Source: Clostridia bacterium (GTDB taxonomy: Bacteria; Bacillota_A; Clostridia; Oscillospirales; CAG-272). Taken from it: DNA of 13,011 nucleotides. Under the pieces are notes generated by a model. That model did no database searches, was not told where the DNA came from, and saw only the letters and a list, made by a program, of their open reading frames with translations. Where the stretch lies: contig JAFXHW010000184.1 of the NCBI GenBank assembly GCA_017533545.1, positions 1 through 13,011 of the forward strand. Reading direction: 5' to 3'. Shown here in pieces: positions 1-7,435 of the stretch. Each line of letters starts with the position of its first letter. Position 1 is the stretch's first letter. A program made the position numbers and the translations under genes.

Positions 1-212
1 AGCTTTACCGTCGGACCGGGATAGATTATCTCGTCCGCGCCCTTGGAAAACATCAGAGTGTCGGCTGTTATGTTGTAAAGATAGACGTTTTTCGAGTGGG
101 ACAGATCGGGCATTTCAAAGCTTTCCGAGGCATTTGCCGTAAGACAGAGAGGAACAATGAGGGCAAAGACTGCGAGCAGTAAAGAAATGCCTTTCTTAAA
201 AAAGTACTTCAT
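1..212 (-). CDS. Exported S11-type D-Ala-D-Ala carboxypeptidase-like protein, N-terminal part only (3' end outside window)
   Basis: I translated this gene by hand from the ATG at 212; 71 codons are visible before the window ends. The product starts with a signal peptide: KYFFKK, then a hydrophobic core at residues 9-24, then a cleavage site after ANA (residues 26-28). The mature part contains KNVYLYNITADTLMFSKGAD followed by EIIYPGPTVKL, which matches the start of the peptidase S11 domain (DacA/DacF family, trimming of peptidoglycan stem peptides outside the membrane). In the family this segment reads like xYPASTxKLMT, with the serine and lysine forming the SxxK active site. Here the lysine (K70) is present but the serine position is proline (P67, codon CCG at 12-14). 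The protein may therefore be a pseudoenzyme, or this may be a sequence error. The start lies one base after the UPF0210 stop and has no clear ribosome binding site, so coupled translation is likely. The family call rests on a short stretch. Confidence 0.68.
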   Translation of the reverse strand, partial: MKYFFKKGISLLLAVFALIVPLCLTANASESFEMPDLSHSKNVYLYNITADTLMFSKGADEIIYPGPTVK

Positions 213-213
213 A

Positions 214-1578
214 TCAGTTACGGAGTGAATGGATGGGCGCGGGGATTCGTCCGCCGCGGGCGATAAACTTCTCAGGCGAGCCGGCATTGAGAGGCATTAC
301 GGGAGCATATCCCAAAAGTCCGCCGAACTCAACGGTGTCGCCTGCCTTTTTGCCGTATGCGGGAATGAGGCGAACAGCGGTGGTTTTGTTGTTGACAACG
401 CCGATGGATATCTCGTCGGCGATAATACCGCTTATAACTGCGGCGGGAGTGTCGCCGGGGACGGCGATCATATCGAGTCCGACCGAGCAGACAGCAGTCA
501 TAGCTTCCAATTTTTCGATGGTAAGAGAACCCGATGCGGCAGCATCGATCATGCCTTTGTCCTCCGATACGGGAATAAACGCGCCCGAAAGTCCGCCAAC
601 GTAGGATGTCGCCATGGTGCCACCCTTTTTAACTGCATCGTTGAGCAGTGCGAGAGCGGCGGTAGTGCCGTGCGAGCCGCACACAGAAAGTCCCATGTTT
701 TCGAGAATGTGGGCAACAGAGTCGCCTATGGCAGGAGTGGGAGCAAGCGAAAGGTCGACGATACCGAAGGGCACGCCGAGGCGTTCGGATGCCTCGTGAG
801 CAACGAGCTGACCCATACGGGTGATCTTGAATGCTGTGCGTTTGATGATGTCGGCAAGCGCGCCGAAATCGACGTCGCCTGCACGCTTTACCGCACTTGC
901 CACAACGCCGGGACCTGAAACACCGACGTTGATGACCGTTTCGGGCTCGCCCACGCCGTGGAAGGCACCCGCCATAAAGGGGTTGTCCTCGGGAACGTTG
1001 GCAAATACAACGAACTTGGCACATCCGATGGAGTTGTTGTCACGGGTGAGGTATGCAGTCTCTTTGATTATTTCGCCCATTTTGGCGAGAGCATCCATGT
1101 TGATGCCCGCCTTGGTGGAGGCTACGTTTACCGATGAGCATACGTATTTCGTTTCGGTCAGCGCCTGAGGGATAGCGGCGATAAGGTTGTCAGCGCCGCG
1201 CGTTGCGCCCTTCTGCACGAGCGCGCCGAATCCGCCGATGAAGTTGATACCGAGGTTTTCGGCTGCACGGTCCATAGCCTTGGCGGCGGCGACGTATCCG
1301 TCGGGATCAAGTGCGCCCCCCGCAATCGAGATGGGCGTTACCGATACGCGGCGGTTGACTATCGGAATGCCGTACATCTTTTCGATGTCGTTTGCAGTTT
1401 TAACGAGGTTTTCGGCGCGAGAGGTGATCTTGTCGTAGATGCGGTCGCAAAAGATCTTCGGATCGTCCGATGAGCAATCGAGAAGGGAAATGCCCATCGT
1501 GACGGTGCGGATATCGAGGTTTTCCTCGCTTATCATATTTATTGTTTCAAGAATATCCTTGGTATTAAACATTGCCAT
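214..1578 (-). CDS. UPF0210 / DUF711 family protein (PFL-like fold)
   Basis: This 454-residue protein is of full family length and was recognised by its overall sequence. Characteristic stretches are [14 protein letters not shown] (residues 75-88), [14 protein letters not shown] (111-124), [15 protein letters not shown] (149-163), [14 protein letters not shown] (217-230), [15 protein letters not shown] (275-289) and the glycine-rich [16 protein letters not shown] (325-340). The family is known to adopt a pyruvate-formate-lyase-like barrel, but no reaction has been established to my knowledge. I see no C-terminal glycyl radical motif. No signal peptide or membrane segment is visible, so it is probably cytoplasmic. 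ATG at 1578 is preferred over the second ATG at 1572 because AAAGGA lies about nine bases upstream. It follows the ACT-domain gene by 24 bases, a gene pair conserved in many Bacillota (in Streptococcus pneumoniae, SP0238/SP0239). The pairing suggests that the ACT protein senses a small metabolite for it. Confidence 0.93.
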   Translation of the reverse strand: MAMFNTKDILETINMISEENLDIRTVTMGISLLDCSSDDPKIFCDRIYDKITSRAENLVKTANDIEKMYGIPIVNRRVSVTPISIAGGALDPDGYVAAAKAMDRAAENLGINFIGGFGALVQKGATRGADNLIAAIPQALTETKYVCSSVNVASTKAGINMDALAKMGEIIKETAYLTRDNNSIGCAKFVVFANVPEDNPFMAGAFHGVGEPETVINVGVSGPGVVASAVKRAGDVDFGALADIIKRTAFKITRMGQLVAHEASERLGVPFGIVDLSLAPTPAIGDSVAHILENMGLSVCGSHGTTAALALLNDAVKKGGTMATSYVGGLSGAFIPVSEDKGMIDAAASGSLTIEKLEAMTAVCSVGLDMIAVPGDTPAAVISGIIADEISIGVVNNKTTAVRLIPAYGKKAGDTVEFGGLLGYAPVMPLNAGSPEKFIARGGRIPAPIHSLRN

Positions 1579-1602
1579 TTTGCTTTTTCCTTTGCTGATA
1601 GA

Positions 1603-1872
1603 TTATATTCTGTGCATGGAGTTGAAGATATCTTCGTGCATTGTGTGAATAACAAGACCGCGTTTTTTGCCGCTCTCGCTCATTACGTCAACGAAATCGG
1701 TGAAGGGGACGGTCAGATTATCGATGTCCACGACCATGATCATTGCAAAATAGTCGCGAAGAACGCTTTGAGAAATATCAACGATATTTGCTTTATATTC
1801 CGAACAAAGGCGTGATACTTCAGCGATGATTCCTACGGAGTCTTTACCTGTTACTGTGATTACTGCTCTCAT
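1603..1872 (-). CDS. UPF0237 ACT-domain protein
   Basis: This 89-residue protein is almost entirely one ACT domain. It opens with MRAVITVTGKDSVGIIAEVS, in which the GxDxxGI turn of ligand-binding ACT domains (GKDSVGI, residues 9-15) is clear. The strand NIVDISQSVL (29-38) and a second beta-alpha-beta half follow. ACT domains usually dimerise and bind amino acids or related small molecules at the interface, and UPF0237 members stand alone with no attached enzyme. The ligand is unknown. The adjacent downstream gene is UPF0210, its usual partner. ATG at 1872 has AAAGGA (1883-1888) ten bases upstream. A promoter-like sequence lies in the 56-base spacer before it, so it may begin a separate transcript. 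Confidence 0.93.
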   Translation of the reverse strand: MRAVITVTGKDSVGIIAEVSRLCSEYKANIVDISQSVLRDYFAMIMVVDIDNLTVPFTDFVDVMSESGKKRGLVIHTMHEDIFNSMHRI

Positions 1873-1882
1873 TTTTTATGTA

Positions 1883-1932
1883 TCCTTTCGTATGAGAAAA
1901 TGTATAATATAAAAATAATAATCTTTTTTTAA
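1883..1932 (-). promoter_or_regulatory. Possible sigma-A promoter and ribosome binding site for the ACT-UPF0210-S11 genes
   Basis: The 56-base spacer 1873-1928 is strikingly AT-rich compared with the rest of the window. On the minus strand a -10-like TATTAT (1904-1909, five of six consensus bases) follows a weak -35-like TTAAAA (1927-1932, four of six) with a 17-base gap. The -35 overlaps the holA stop. Transcription would start near 1897, about 25 bases before the ACT gene, leaving room for AAAGGA (1883-1888). AT-rich DNA gives such matches by chance, so this is only suggestive. Confidence 0.4.
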
Positions 1933-2984
1933 AGTGCGAGCGCGAGCATTCTGTCGATTACGACGAATTTGTCGGCGGCCGACGTTTTCATATCAAGATC
2001 GGCATCAAGACAGAGATGTATAAGCCGATCGAGCGTTTTCGCGTCTGTGTTTTTCGATGAGCGCTGCCATAATGTTACGCGGTATTCGTTCACACCCAGG
2101 CGCGATGCGATCTCAGATGCCGAAAGACCGCAGTCGGTAAGCACCTTGACGTTGTTCATGTTCGAAAAAATTCCCGTTACCGATGCGAGTATCAGTTCGG
2201 GCTTTTCTCTGTTTGCCTTCATTACGTCGAGAATGGCGTAGGCTGCCGAACGGTTTCGCTCTAAAATGGCATTTGAAAAGGCAAACTCGCCAAACTCGGC
2301 ATTCTGGCATGCCACCTCGGCAATATCCTCGTCGGTGAGCACCTTGCGCCCATTTGCCAGAACGTATGAGGAAAGCTTGTCTATCTCGTGGCTGAGAGAT
2401 GTCATCGAGTGTCCGCTTCGCTCCATGAGCGCGTAGCACAGCCGTGCATCGGCGGCTACTCCTGCGGCGAGAAAATGCTTTGATATCCATGATGCAAGCT
2501 TTGCGGGCGATTCGGGCTCAAAGACCACCGCTTTAAAGGCGTCCGCAAGCTTTGAAAATGCCTTTGTGGGACGGTTTTTAGATATATCGCCCACTGTAAG
2601 CTCGTCGTCGGCGCAGTTGACTATAAATACAGTCTCCTCGTCACAGCTTTGCGCAAGGAAAATGAGTTCGTCGAGAACTTCCTCCTTTGCAGAGTTGAGA
2701 TCGATATCGGATAGTTCGATCATGTGCCGTTCGCAGAACATGGGAGGGGTGGACATTGCGCTCGATATAGCGCTCGTAAAGAGCGAATCAATACCCGAAA
2801 AGCGCATTATATTAAATGCCGCAAGCGATTTGTCATCGGTTATGTATTTGCGAGTCTCGCCGATGCAGTATTGCTTCATGAACTCTTCGCTGCCGCAAAA
2901 GAGGAACGCTCCGCTCGGCTTCTGCTTTAAAAGCTTGCGGTAATCGCTCGCGTCCATCACGTTAAGGGCGTTTTTTGCACTCAC
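1929..2984 (-). CDS. holA: DNA polymerase III subunit delta
   Basis: This 351-residue protein is of typical HolA length. HolA is the clamp-loader subunit that opens the beta sliding clamp during replication. The start region GAFLFCGSEEFMKQYC (residues 25-40) matches the family's xYLFxGxExxL beginning of the AAA+-like domain. Further support comes from TVFIVNCADDEL (118-129), the helical middle segment with MTSLSHEIDKLSSYV, the later FAFSNAILERNRSAAYAILD, and a C-terminal helical collar domain ending in a Leu/Ala-rich helix. As is usual for delta, there is no Walker A motif. The start is GTG at 2984, overlapping the DUF1934 stop as GTGA, with GGGAG about 11 bases upstream. A later in-frame ATG at 2957 has no ribosome binding site. 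Being inside an operon with a DUF1934 gene gives no extra functional clue. Confidence 0.93.
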   Translation of the reverse strand: MSAKNALNVMDASDYRKLLKQKPSGAFLFCGSEEFMKQYCIGETRKYITDDKSLAAFNIMRFSGIDSLFTSAISSAMSTPPMFCERHMIELSDIDLNSAKEEVLDELIFLAQSCDEETVFIVNCADDELTVGDISKNRPTKAFSKLADAFKAVVFEPESPAKLASWISKHFLAAGVAADARLCYALMERSGHSMTSLSHEIDKLSSYVLANGRKVLTDEDIAEVACQNAEFGEFAFSNAILERNRSAAYAILDVMKANREKPELILASVTGIFSNMNNVKVLTDCGLSASEIASRLGVNEYRVTLWQRSSKNTDAKTLDRLIHLCLDADLDMKTSAADKFVVIDRMLALAL

Positions 2985-3592
2985 GGCGTTTCATACTCCC
3001 TTTCGTATACGTAAGAGCTCTTTTGAGTTTCAATTTGCTCTTCAGCTTCAATTCTTATGTGGCTGTACTGCATTGAAACGCCGCGGAGCTCGATGAGATA
3101 ATCGAGCTCGATTGCTCCGCCCTTTTCGTCTATTTCGTTTACGATATCGCGGGTGTAAACGCAGATCTCGAATGGAGGGAGAATGCCGGTATCGTACATA
3201 CACAGCTGACGGCGGTCGCTCTCGCTGAATACCAGCGAGCTTGAAACCTGCCCCTCACGAATCATCGATACCATGCCGCGATCGTCGCGGTTGAAGACAA
3301 TTCTTGTAACGCTTCCCTCCATGCCGCTCGTTTCGTCCTCGTTGTAGGAAAGGCTTACCGTCTTTTCGTCGTACGACAGAATGCCCTCGGTGCGAAAGGA
3401 AACTCGCTCGGTGTTCTGTTCGCTGAGCGAGGCAAGGACTCGTTCGGTAAGGGAATTAAGCGATATAAGATTGATCTTTTCCTCGCCGAGGGTGTTCATT
3501 ATCTTTTTGATATCGCCCTCGTCGGGATTCTTGGCCGCCATAAGGTCGGTCATGCTTGATTTAATTGATATTCTGACCTTTTTTTCAGTCAT
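2981..3592 (-). CDS. DUF1934 (YwiB-like) small beta-barrel protein
   Basis: This 203-residue protein has a C-terminal two-thirds that reads like DUF1934. Strands alternate from VSFRTEGILSYDEKTVSLSY (residues 64-83) through TRIVFNRDDRGMVSMIREGQVSSSLVFSE (96-124) to the closing IELDYLIEL and HIRIEAEE. The first strand is KKVRISIKSS (4-13). DUF1934 proteins such as Bacillus subtilis YwiB are small lipocalin-like barrels of unknown function. This one is about 60 residues longer than usual because a polar, probably helical segment (about 14-62) sits between the first and second strands. No signal peptide is visible. ATG at 3592 has its only good ribosome binding site, AAGGAG, 16 bases away and within a hairpin. 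No better in-frame start exists upstream before the flippase gene. The stop overlaps holA. Confidence 0.82.
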   Translation of the reverse strand: MTEKKVRISIKSSMTDLMAAKNPDEGDIKKIMNTLGEEKINLISLNSLTERVLASLSEQNTERVSFRTEGILSYDEKTVSLSYNEDETSGMEGSVTRIVFNRDDRGMVSMIREGQVSSSLVFSESDRRQLCMYDTGILPPFEICVYTRDIVNEIDEKGGAIELDYLIELRGVSMQYSHIRIEAEEQIETQKSSYVYEREYETP

Positions 3593-3606
3593 GATTACGG
3601 GACCGT

Positions 3607-3627
3607 GACTCCTTATGCCAAGGAGCC
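3607..3627 (-). promoter_or_regulatory. Stem-loop covering the ribosome binding site of the DUF1934 gene
   Basis: In the 38-base gap between the flippase and DUF1934 genes the transcript can form an 8-pair stem, GGCUCCUU with AAGGAGUC (one G-U pair), around a GGCAU loop. The 3' arm contains AAGGAG, the only good Shine-Dalgarno sequence before the DUF1934 ATG. There is no U-run after it, so it does not look like an intrinsic terminator. It may damp or tune translation of DUF1934 and the coupled holA. Confidence 0.5.
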
Positions 3628-3630
3628 CTT

Positions 3631-5277
3631 TCAGATTAACTTTGTTTTATGAAGAATGGAGTAGATTTTCTGCCCCTTTGGAACGACCATAAGATCATCC
3701 TTTGTAATGCACTTAAAGAGGAGTATCGCAACGGCGTAAACGATAACCGCAATGCCGAGCGCGCCGACGGTGGACATCGTGTTGCCAAGGAACATATCGA
3801 AAAGATGGTAAGAGCCGAGAGCCGAGAGAGCGCAGAGCACGCTTGCGATAAGCGGACGGACAAACATTTCTTTTACGCTGGGCACAAAGTCGATGTGCTT
3901 TGACATAAAGTAGAAGTTGCAGCCGCAGTTGGTAAGATAGCAAAGGAAGGTGCCTATGGGAGCGCCGAAAATGTTTATGGCGGGTATACCGATAAGCACA
4001 AAGCTTGCCGCAAGCTTTACGACGGAGCCTGCCACCATCGAAATGATAGGTTTTCTTTCAAGCTTGTATAATTGGAGTACCGCAGTGCTTACGGCCAGCA
4101 TTCCGACAAGGAATATTGTGGGAGCGAGCACCGAAAGCAGGGGAGCGGCGGTTTTGGCCGATTCGTCGTTGAAGAGGAGCTTCAGTATCGGCTCGGAGAG
4201 CGCCGAAAGGCCGAGAGCGCAGGGGAGCGCTATAATGGAAGAAACCTTCAGGGTACTGTTGATGATTGCACGGGCTCTTTCCTTGTTCTGAGACGCGATG
4301 GTTGCCGAAAGAAGCGGAACGACGGCGTAGGTGATGGGATAAATCAGCGCCGGCGGGAGGTTGAACATCGAAACGGCAAGGGTCTTGTAGTTGCCGAACA
4401 TCTCGCGTGCCTGCTGCTCGGTGTATCCTATCCATTGCAAACGGTCGGAAAGGATCATACCGTCGATCATCGAGGTAAAGCTCATAACCGACGACGAAAG
4501 AGTTATCGGAATGGCGGTGACGAGAATTATCTTAAGAAGCGTGCCCGTCGGACGCATCGGCATTGTGTCGCTGTCGGGATGTCTGTATTCCTCGTCAAAG
4601 GGAGCGGCCTTGAATAAAAGCTTCGATATGCACAAAAAGAGCATTCCCGCGGCCACACCGATGGTGAGACCGAGTACGGTAAAGGCGGCGACCATGGGGA
4701 GATCGTAGCCTGCATTTATCGCATATTTTGCGAGCGATATACCGATTATAAGCTTGCCGAGCGCTTCAACGATCTGTGAAAGCGCGGTGGGAACCATGTG
4801 CTGATACCCTTGGAAATATCCGCGGATAGCCGACGATATGCAAATGAAAAACAGGGTGGGCGCTATGGCAAATATAGCTTTGTCGGCCTCAGGGAACTTG
4901 TATGCATTGGCAAACAGACCCGCACCGCCCATCATGATGAACATACCCGCAAGGCCGAGTATAATGAATATGAGCAGGGTAATGCGGAAAATGCGCTTTG
5001 CCTCGCGGAAGTTGCCCTTCGCACGGCTTTCGGATATGAGGATGGATATTGCAACGGGGAGGCCTGCAGTCGATATCATGTAAAACCAGACGTAGATATC
5101 GTAGGCGGTGTTGTAGTATCCCATTCCGCCATCGCCCAAAAGATGCTGAAGCGGGATCTTCAAGGTCAGGCCTATGACCTTGATCAAAATGTTGGCAAAT
5201 GTTAAGATCAGTACGCCCGAGAAGAAAAGCTTCGTGCTTTTTTTTGCCTTGACGGGTGTATTTTTGTTATCGCTCAA
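3631..5277 (-). CDS. Lipid-linked oligosaccharide / lipid II flippase-like membrane protein (SpoVB/YtgP, MurJ/PST group)
   Basis: This is a 548-residue polytopic membrane protein of the length and hydrophobic pattern expected for the MOP superfamily (about 14 helices). Helix 1 spans about residues 17-37. Family-specific stretches are LLGDGGMGYYNTAYDIYVWF (46-65), the ISTAGLPVAIS turn (68-78), the helix-end motif AIRGYFQGYQHMVPTALSQIVE (150-171) and FNLPPALIYPITYAVVPLLSA (305-325). A charged cytoplasmic loop lies at about 222-245. Members move undecaprenyl-linked cell wall precursors or spore cortex precursors across the membrane. Sequence alone does not tell me whether this is the vegetative flippase (YtgP/MurJ-type) or the sporulation one (SpoVB). 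The start is TTG at 5277, well supported by AAGGAG at 5286-5291, eight bases upstream. It follows the MtaD-like gene by 18 bases. Confidence 0.9.
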   Translation of the reverse strand: MSDNKNTPVKAKKSTKLFFSGVLILTFANILIKVIGLTLKIPLQHLLGDGGMGYYNTAYDIYVWFYMISTAGLPVAISILISESRAKGNFREAKRIFRITLLIFIILGLAGMFIMMGGAGLFANAYKFPEADKAIFAIAPTLFFICISSAIRGYFQGYQHMVPTALSQIVEALGKLIIGISLAKYAINAGYDLPMVAAFTVLGLTIGVAAGMLFLCISKLLFKAAPFDEEYRHPDSDTMPMRPTGTLLKIILVTAIPITLSSSVMSFTSMIDGMILSDRLQWIGYTEQQAREMFGNYKTLAVSMFNLPPALIYPITYAVVPLLSATIASQNKERARAIINSTLKVSSIIALPCALGLSALSEPILKLLFNDESAKTAAPLLSVLAPTIFLVGMLAVSTAVLQLYKLERKPIISMVAGSVVKLAASFVLIGIPAINIFGAPIGTFLCYLTNCGCNFYFMSKHIDFVPSVKEMFVRPLIASVLCALSALGSYHLFDMFLGNTMSTVGALGIAVIVYAVAILLFKCITKDDLMVVPKGQKIYSILHKTKLI

Positions 5278-5295
5278 AGCTGCTGCTCCTTAAAA

Positions 5296-6570
5296 TCAAT
5301 CGAAATAGTGTGCAACGGTATTTTTCATTTCATATTTTACCCGCTCGATATCGAGAGTGGTAAATTCGCCGTTTTCGTAAATGATCTTGCCGTCGACCAT
5401 GGTAAGGCGCACATCGGACGAATTGGCCGAATATGCGACGGTGTAGGAAAGGTCATAGGAGGGAATGTTGTGTACCGAATCGAGATCCAAAAGGACGATG
5501 TCGGCTTTCTTGCCTTCTTCGATCGAACCGCAGTCACCGCGTCCCTGTGCTTTTGCACCGTTGACCGTCGCCATCTTTATTGCATCGGCCGAGCCGGTTT
5601 TTACGGTGTCGCGGTTGATTCCCTTGTGCAGTATTGCGGCAAGATACATTTCTCTCATCATATCAAGTGCATTGTTAGATGCTGCGCCGTCTGTTCCGAG
5701 GGCGACGTTTATTCCTCCGTCTCGAAGAGAGGCAAGAGGCATAACTCCGCTGCCCAGCTTTAAGTTGCTCGCAGGATTATGTACTGCGGTAACACCCTTT
5801 TCGGCCATAAGTGCAATATCGTCGTCGGATACGTATACGCAATGCGCGGCGAGTGCGGGGATATCAAATGCCCCATTTTCTGAAAAGAAGCGCGCGGGAG
5901 TGTATCCGTGACGTATGATACATTCGCTGTGCTCACTTTCGGTTTCGGAAAGATGAACGTGCATTCTTGCACCCACTTTTGCGGCGTAGTCGGAAAGATA
6001 GCGCACCATCGGAGCGACGTTGGTGTATTCGGCGTGAAGCGCCATGTCGATCTTTATGCGTCCGTTAGCGGCGTTGTGATATTTTTCAAAAAGTTCCTTG
6101 GCTTCGATAACTCGGCTGTTTTTGGAAAAATCCTCGGTAGGATCAAAGGAAACGATGGAACGTGAAATGTTTGCCTTGATGCCCGCTTCGATAAATGCAT
6201 CTACTGTCTGATCGCAGAAGAAATACATATCGGAGCAGCTTACCGTACCGCCCCTGATCATTTCGGCAGCGGCAAGAAGGGATGCATCGTAGACCGCCTT
6301 GTTTGTAAGTCGGTCCTCAGCGGGGAAAATGCGGGTGTGAAGCCAGTCGGAGAGGGAAAGATCCTCGCCGTATCCGCGGAAGAGGGTCATTGCCGCATGG
6401 GTGTGGCAGTTGTAAAGGCCGGGCATGGCCATCTTGTTTTTGCAGTCGATCACGCGGTCAAAATTGCCCTCGGGCATATCAGAGCCGACGTAGGTGATAT
6501 ATTCGCCGTCAACGGCGATATTGCCGTGACCGTATCCGAGAATCTCGGCGTCTTTAAACAGTATTTTCAT
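5296..6570 (-). CDS. Amidohydrolase, MtaD/SsnA type (5-methylthioadenosine/S-adenosylhomocysteine deaminase-like)
   Basis: This 424-residue cytoplasmic metal-dependent hydrolase is close to the family's usual length. The metal and active-site residues are all visible: HTH in CHTHAAMTLFRG (H56, H58), HVHLSE (H206, E209), AAHCVY (H243), and D294 in LGTDGAASNN, plus the substrate-loop stretch HNPASNLKLGSG (264-275). Together these place it with the MtaD group, which deaminates methylthioadenosine, adenosylhomocysteine and related adenosines. Guanine- or chlorohydrolase-like members share the same motifs, so the substrate is inferred. I start at ATG 6570, not the in-frame GTG at 6585, because GAGGA (6579-6583) lies eight bases before the ATG and overlaps that GTG. 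It sits 19 bases after the purine nucleoside phosphorylase gene, which could use its deaminated product. Confidence 0.88.
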   Translation of the reverse strand: MKILFKDAEILGYGHGNIAVDGEYITYVGSDMPEGNFDRVIDCKNKMAMPGLYNCHTHAAMTLFRGYGEDLSLSDWLHTRIFPAEDRLTNKAVYDASLLAAAEMIRGGTVSCSDMYFFCDQTVDAFIEAGIKANISRSIVSFDPTEDFSKNSRVIEAKELFEKYHNAANGRIKIDMALHAEYTNVAPMVRYLSDYAAKVGARMHVHLSETESEHSECIIRHGYTPARFFSENGAFDIPALAAHCVYVSDDDIALMAEKGVTAVHNPASNLKLGSGVMPLASLRDGGINVALGTDGAASNNALDMMREMYLAAILHKGINRDTVKTGSADAIKMATVNGAKAQGRGDCGSIEEGKKADIVLLDLDSVHNIPSYDLSYTVAYSANSSDVRLTMVDGKIIYENGEFTTLDIERVKYEMKNTVAHYFD

Positions 6571-6589
6571 TTTGGTTATCCTCACTCGG

Positions 6590-7417
6590 TCACATTTCTT
6601 CGATCACAGCCGAAACGAGGGCCTTGAACTTCGACGCGATGAGCTTGCCGGTATCAAGTACCTCTTGTTCGGTGATAGCCGCACCGGTAATGCCTGCAGC
6701 CATGTTGGATACGCAGGAGATGCAGAGCACGGGGATATGGCACTGAGCGGCCATAATTACCTCGGCAACCGTGGACATACCTACAACGGTAGCGCCGACA
6801 GTGCGGAGCATTGCTATTTCCGAGGGGGTTTCATACTGGGGACCTGCCATGTATCCGTATACGCCGTCTTTGAGCTCGATTCCGAGTTCGCCTGCCTTCT
6901 TTTGAGCAAGCGCGGCAAAAGATTTGTCGTATACTCTCTGCATATCGAAGAATCTTTCGCCGAATTCGGGAATGTTCGCGCCGCGGCAGGGAGAATCGGG
7001 CGCAAATTTGATATGGTCGCGCACACATACCAAGTCACCGAGACGGTATTTATCGGAAATTCCGCCGGCGGCATTGGTAATGATAAGCTTGCTTATACCG
7101 AGCAGCTTAAAAACGCCGATCGGGTAGGCGGTCTGCCACATTTCGTATCCCTCGTAGTAGTGGAAGCGTCCGTTCATGGCAAGCACTTTTTTGCCGCGGT
7201 AATTTCCGTAGACGAGCTCACCCTTCTGGTACGATACCGTCGATACGGGGAAATTGGGGATCTCGCGGTAGGGAATAATGATCTTGTTTTCAAGGTTGTC
7301 GGCAAAATCGCCGAGTCCGCTGCCAAGAATAATGGCGACGTCGGGTGTACAAGAGATCTTATCCTTTATAAAATTTGCGCTTTCGACGTATGAATTGAAT
7401 GCTGCTTTCTTTTCCAT
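6590..7417 (-). CDS. punA: Purine nucleoside phosphorylase, trimeric (PunA/PNP) type
   Basis: This 275-residue enzyme cleaves purine nucleosides with phosphate to give the base and ribose-1-phosphate. It belongs to the trimeric, human-PNP-like family. Clear motifs are the phosphate loop ILGSGLG (residues 30-36), NGRFHYYEGY (82-91), ITNAAGGI (113-120), AGPQYETPSEI (191-201), and VVGMSTVAEV (211-220). By analogy with the human enzyme, E196 and N238 (in CVSNMAAGI) are the pair that recognises 6-oxopurines, so inosine- and guanosine-type substrates are expected rather than adenosine. ATG at 7417 has AAAGGA ten bases upstream. It lies between a nucleoside kinase gene (18-base gap) and the MtaD-like deaminase gene, forming a salvage group. 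Confidence 0.95.
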   Translation of the reverse strand: MEKKAAFNSYVESANFIKDKISCTPDVAIILGSGLGDFADNLENKIIIPYREIPNFPVSTVSYQKGELVYGNYRGKKVLAMNGRFHYYEGYEMWQTAYPIGVFKLLGISKLIITNAAGGISDKYRLGDLVCVRDHIKFAPDSPCRGANIPEFGERFFDMQRVYDKSFAALAQKKAGELGIELKDGVYGYMAGPQYETPSEIAMLRTVGATVVGMSTVAEVIMAAQCHIPVLCISCVSNMAAGITGAAITEQEVLDTGKLIASKFKALVSAVIEEM

Positions 7418-7435
7418 TGTTTGTATGTCCTTTCG

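Noticed and set aside
229..918. A 229-codon plus-strand open frame opposite UPF0210.
   Set aside because: Cys/Gly/His-rich antisense translation of a conserved gene; no family recognised.
3086..3109. Perfect 9-base inverted repeat GAGCTCGAT / ATCGAGCTC with a 6-base loop.
   Set aside because: It is inside the DUF1934 coding region and arises from the repeated Ile-Glu-Leu codons in IELDYLIEL; no U-run or regulatory context.
6572..7393. A 273-codon plus-strand open frame opposite the purine nucleoside phosphorylase.
   Set aside because: It is a shadow of a clear enzyme gene on the other strand, with no domain and no ribosome binding site seen.
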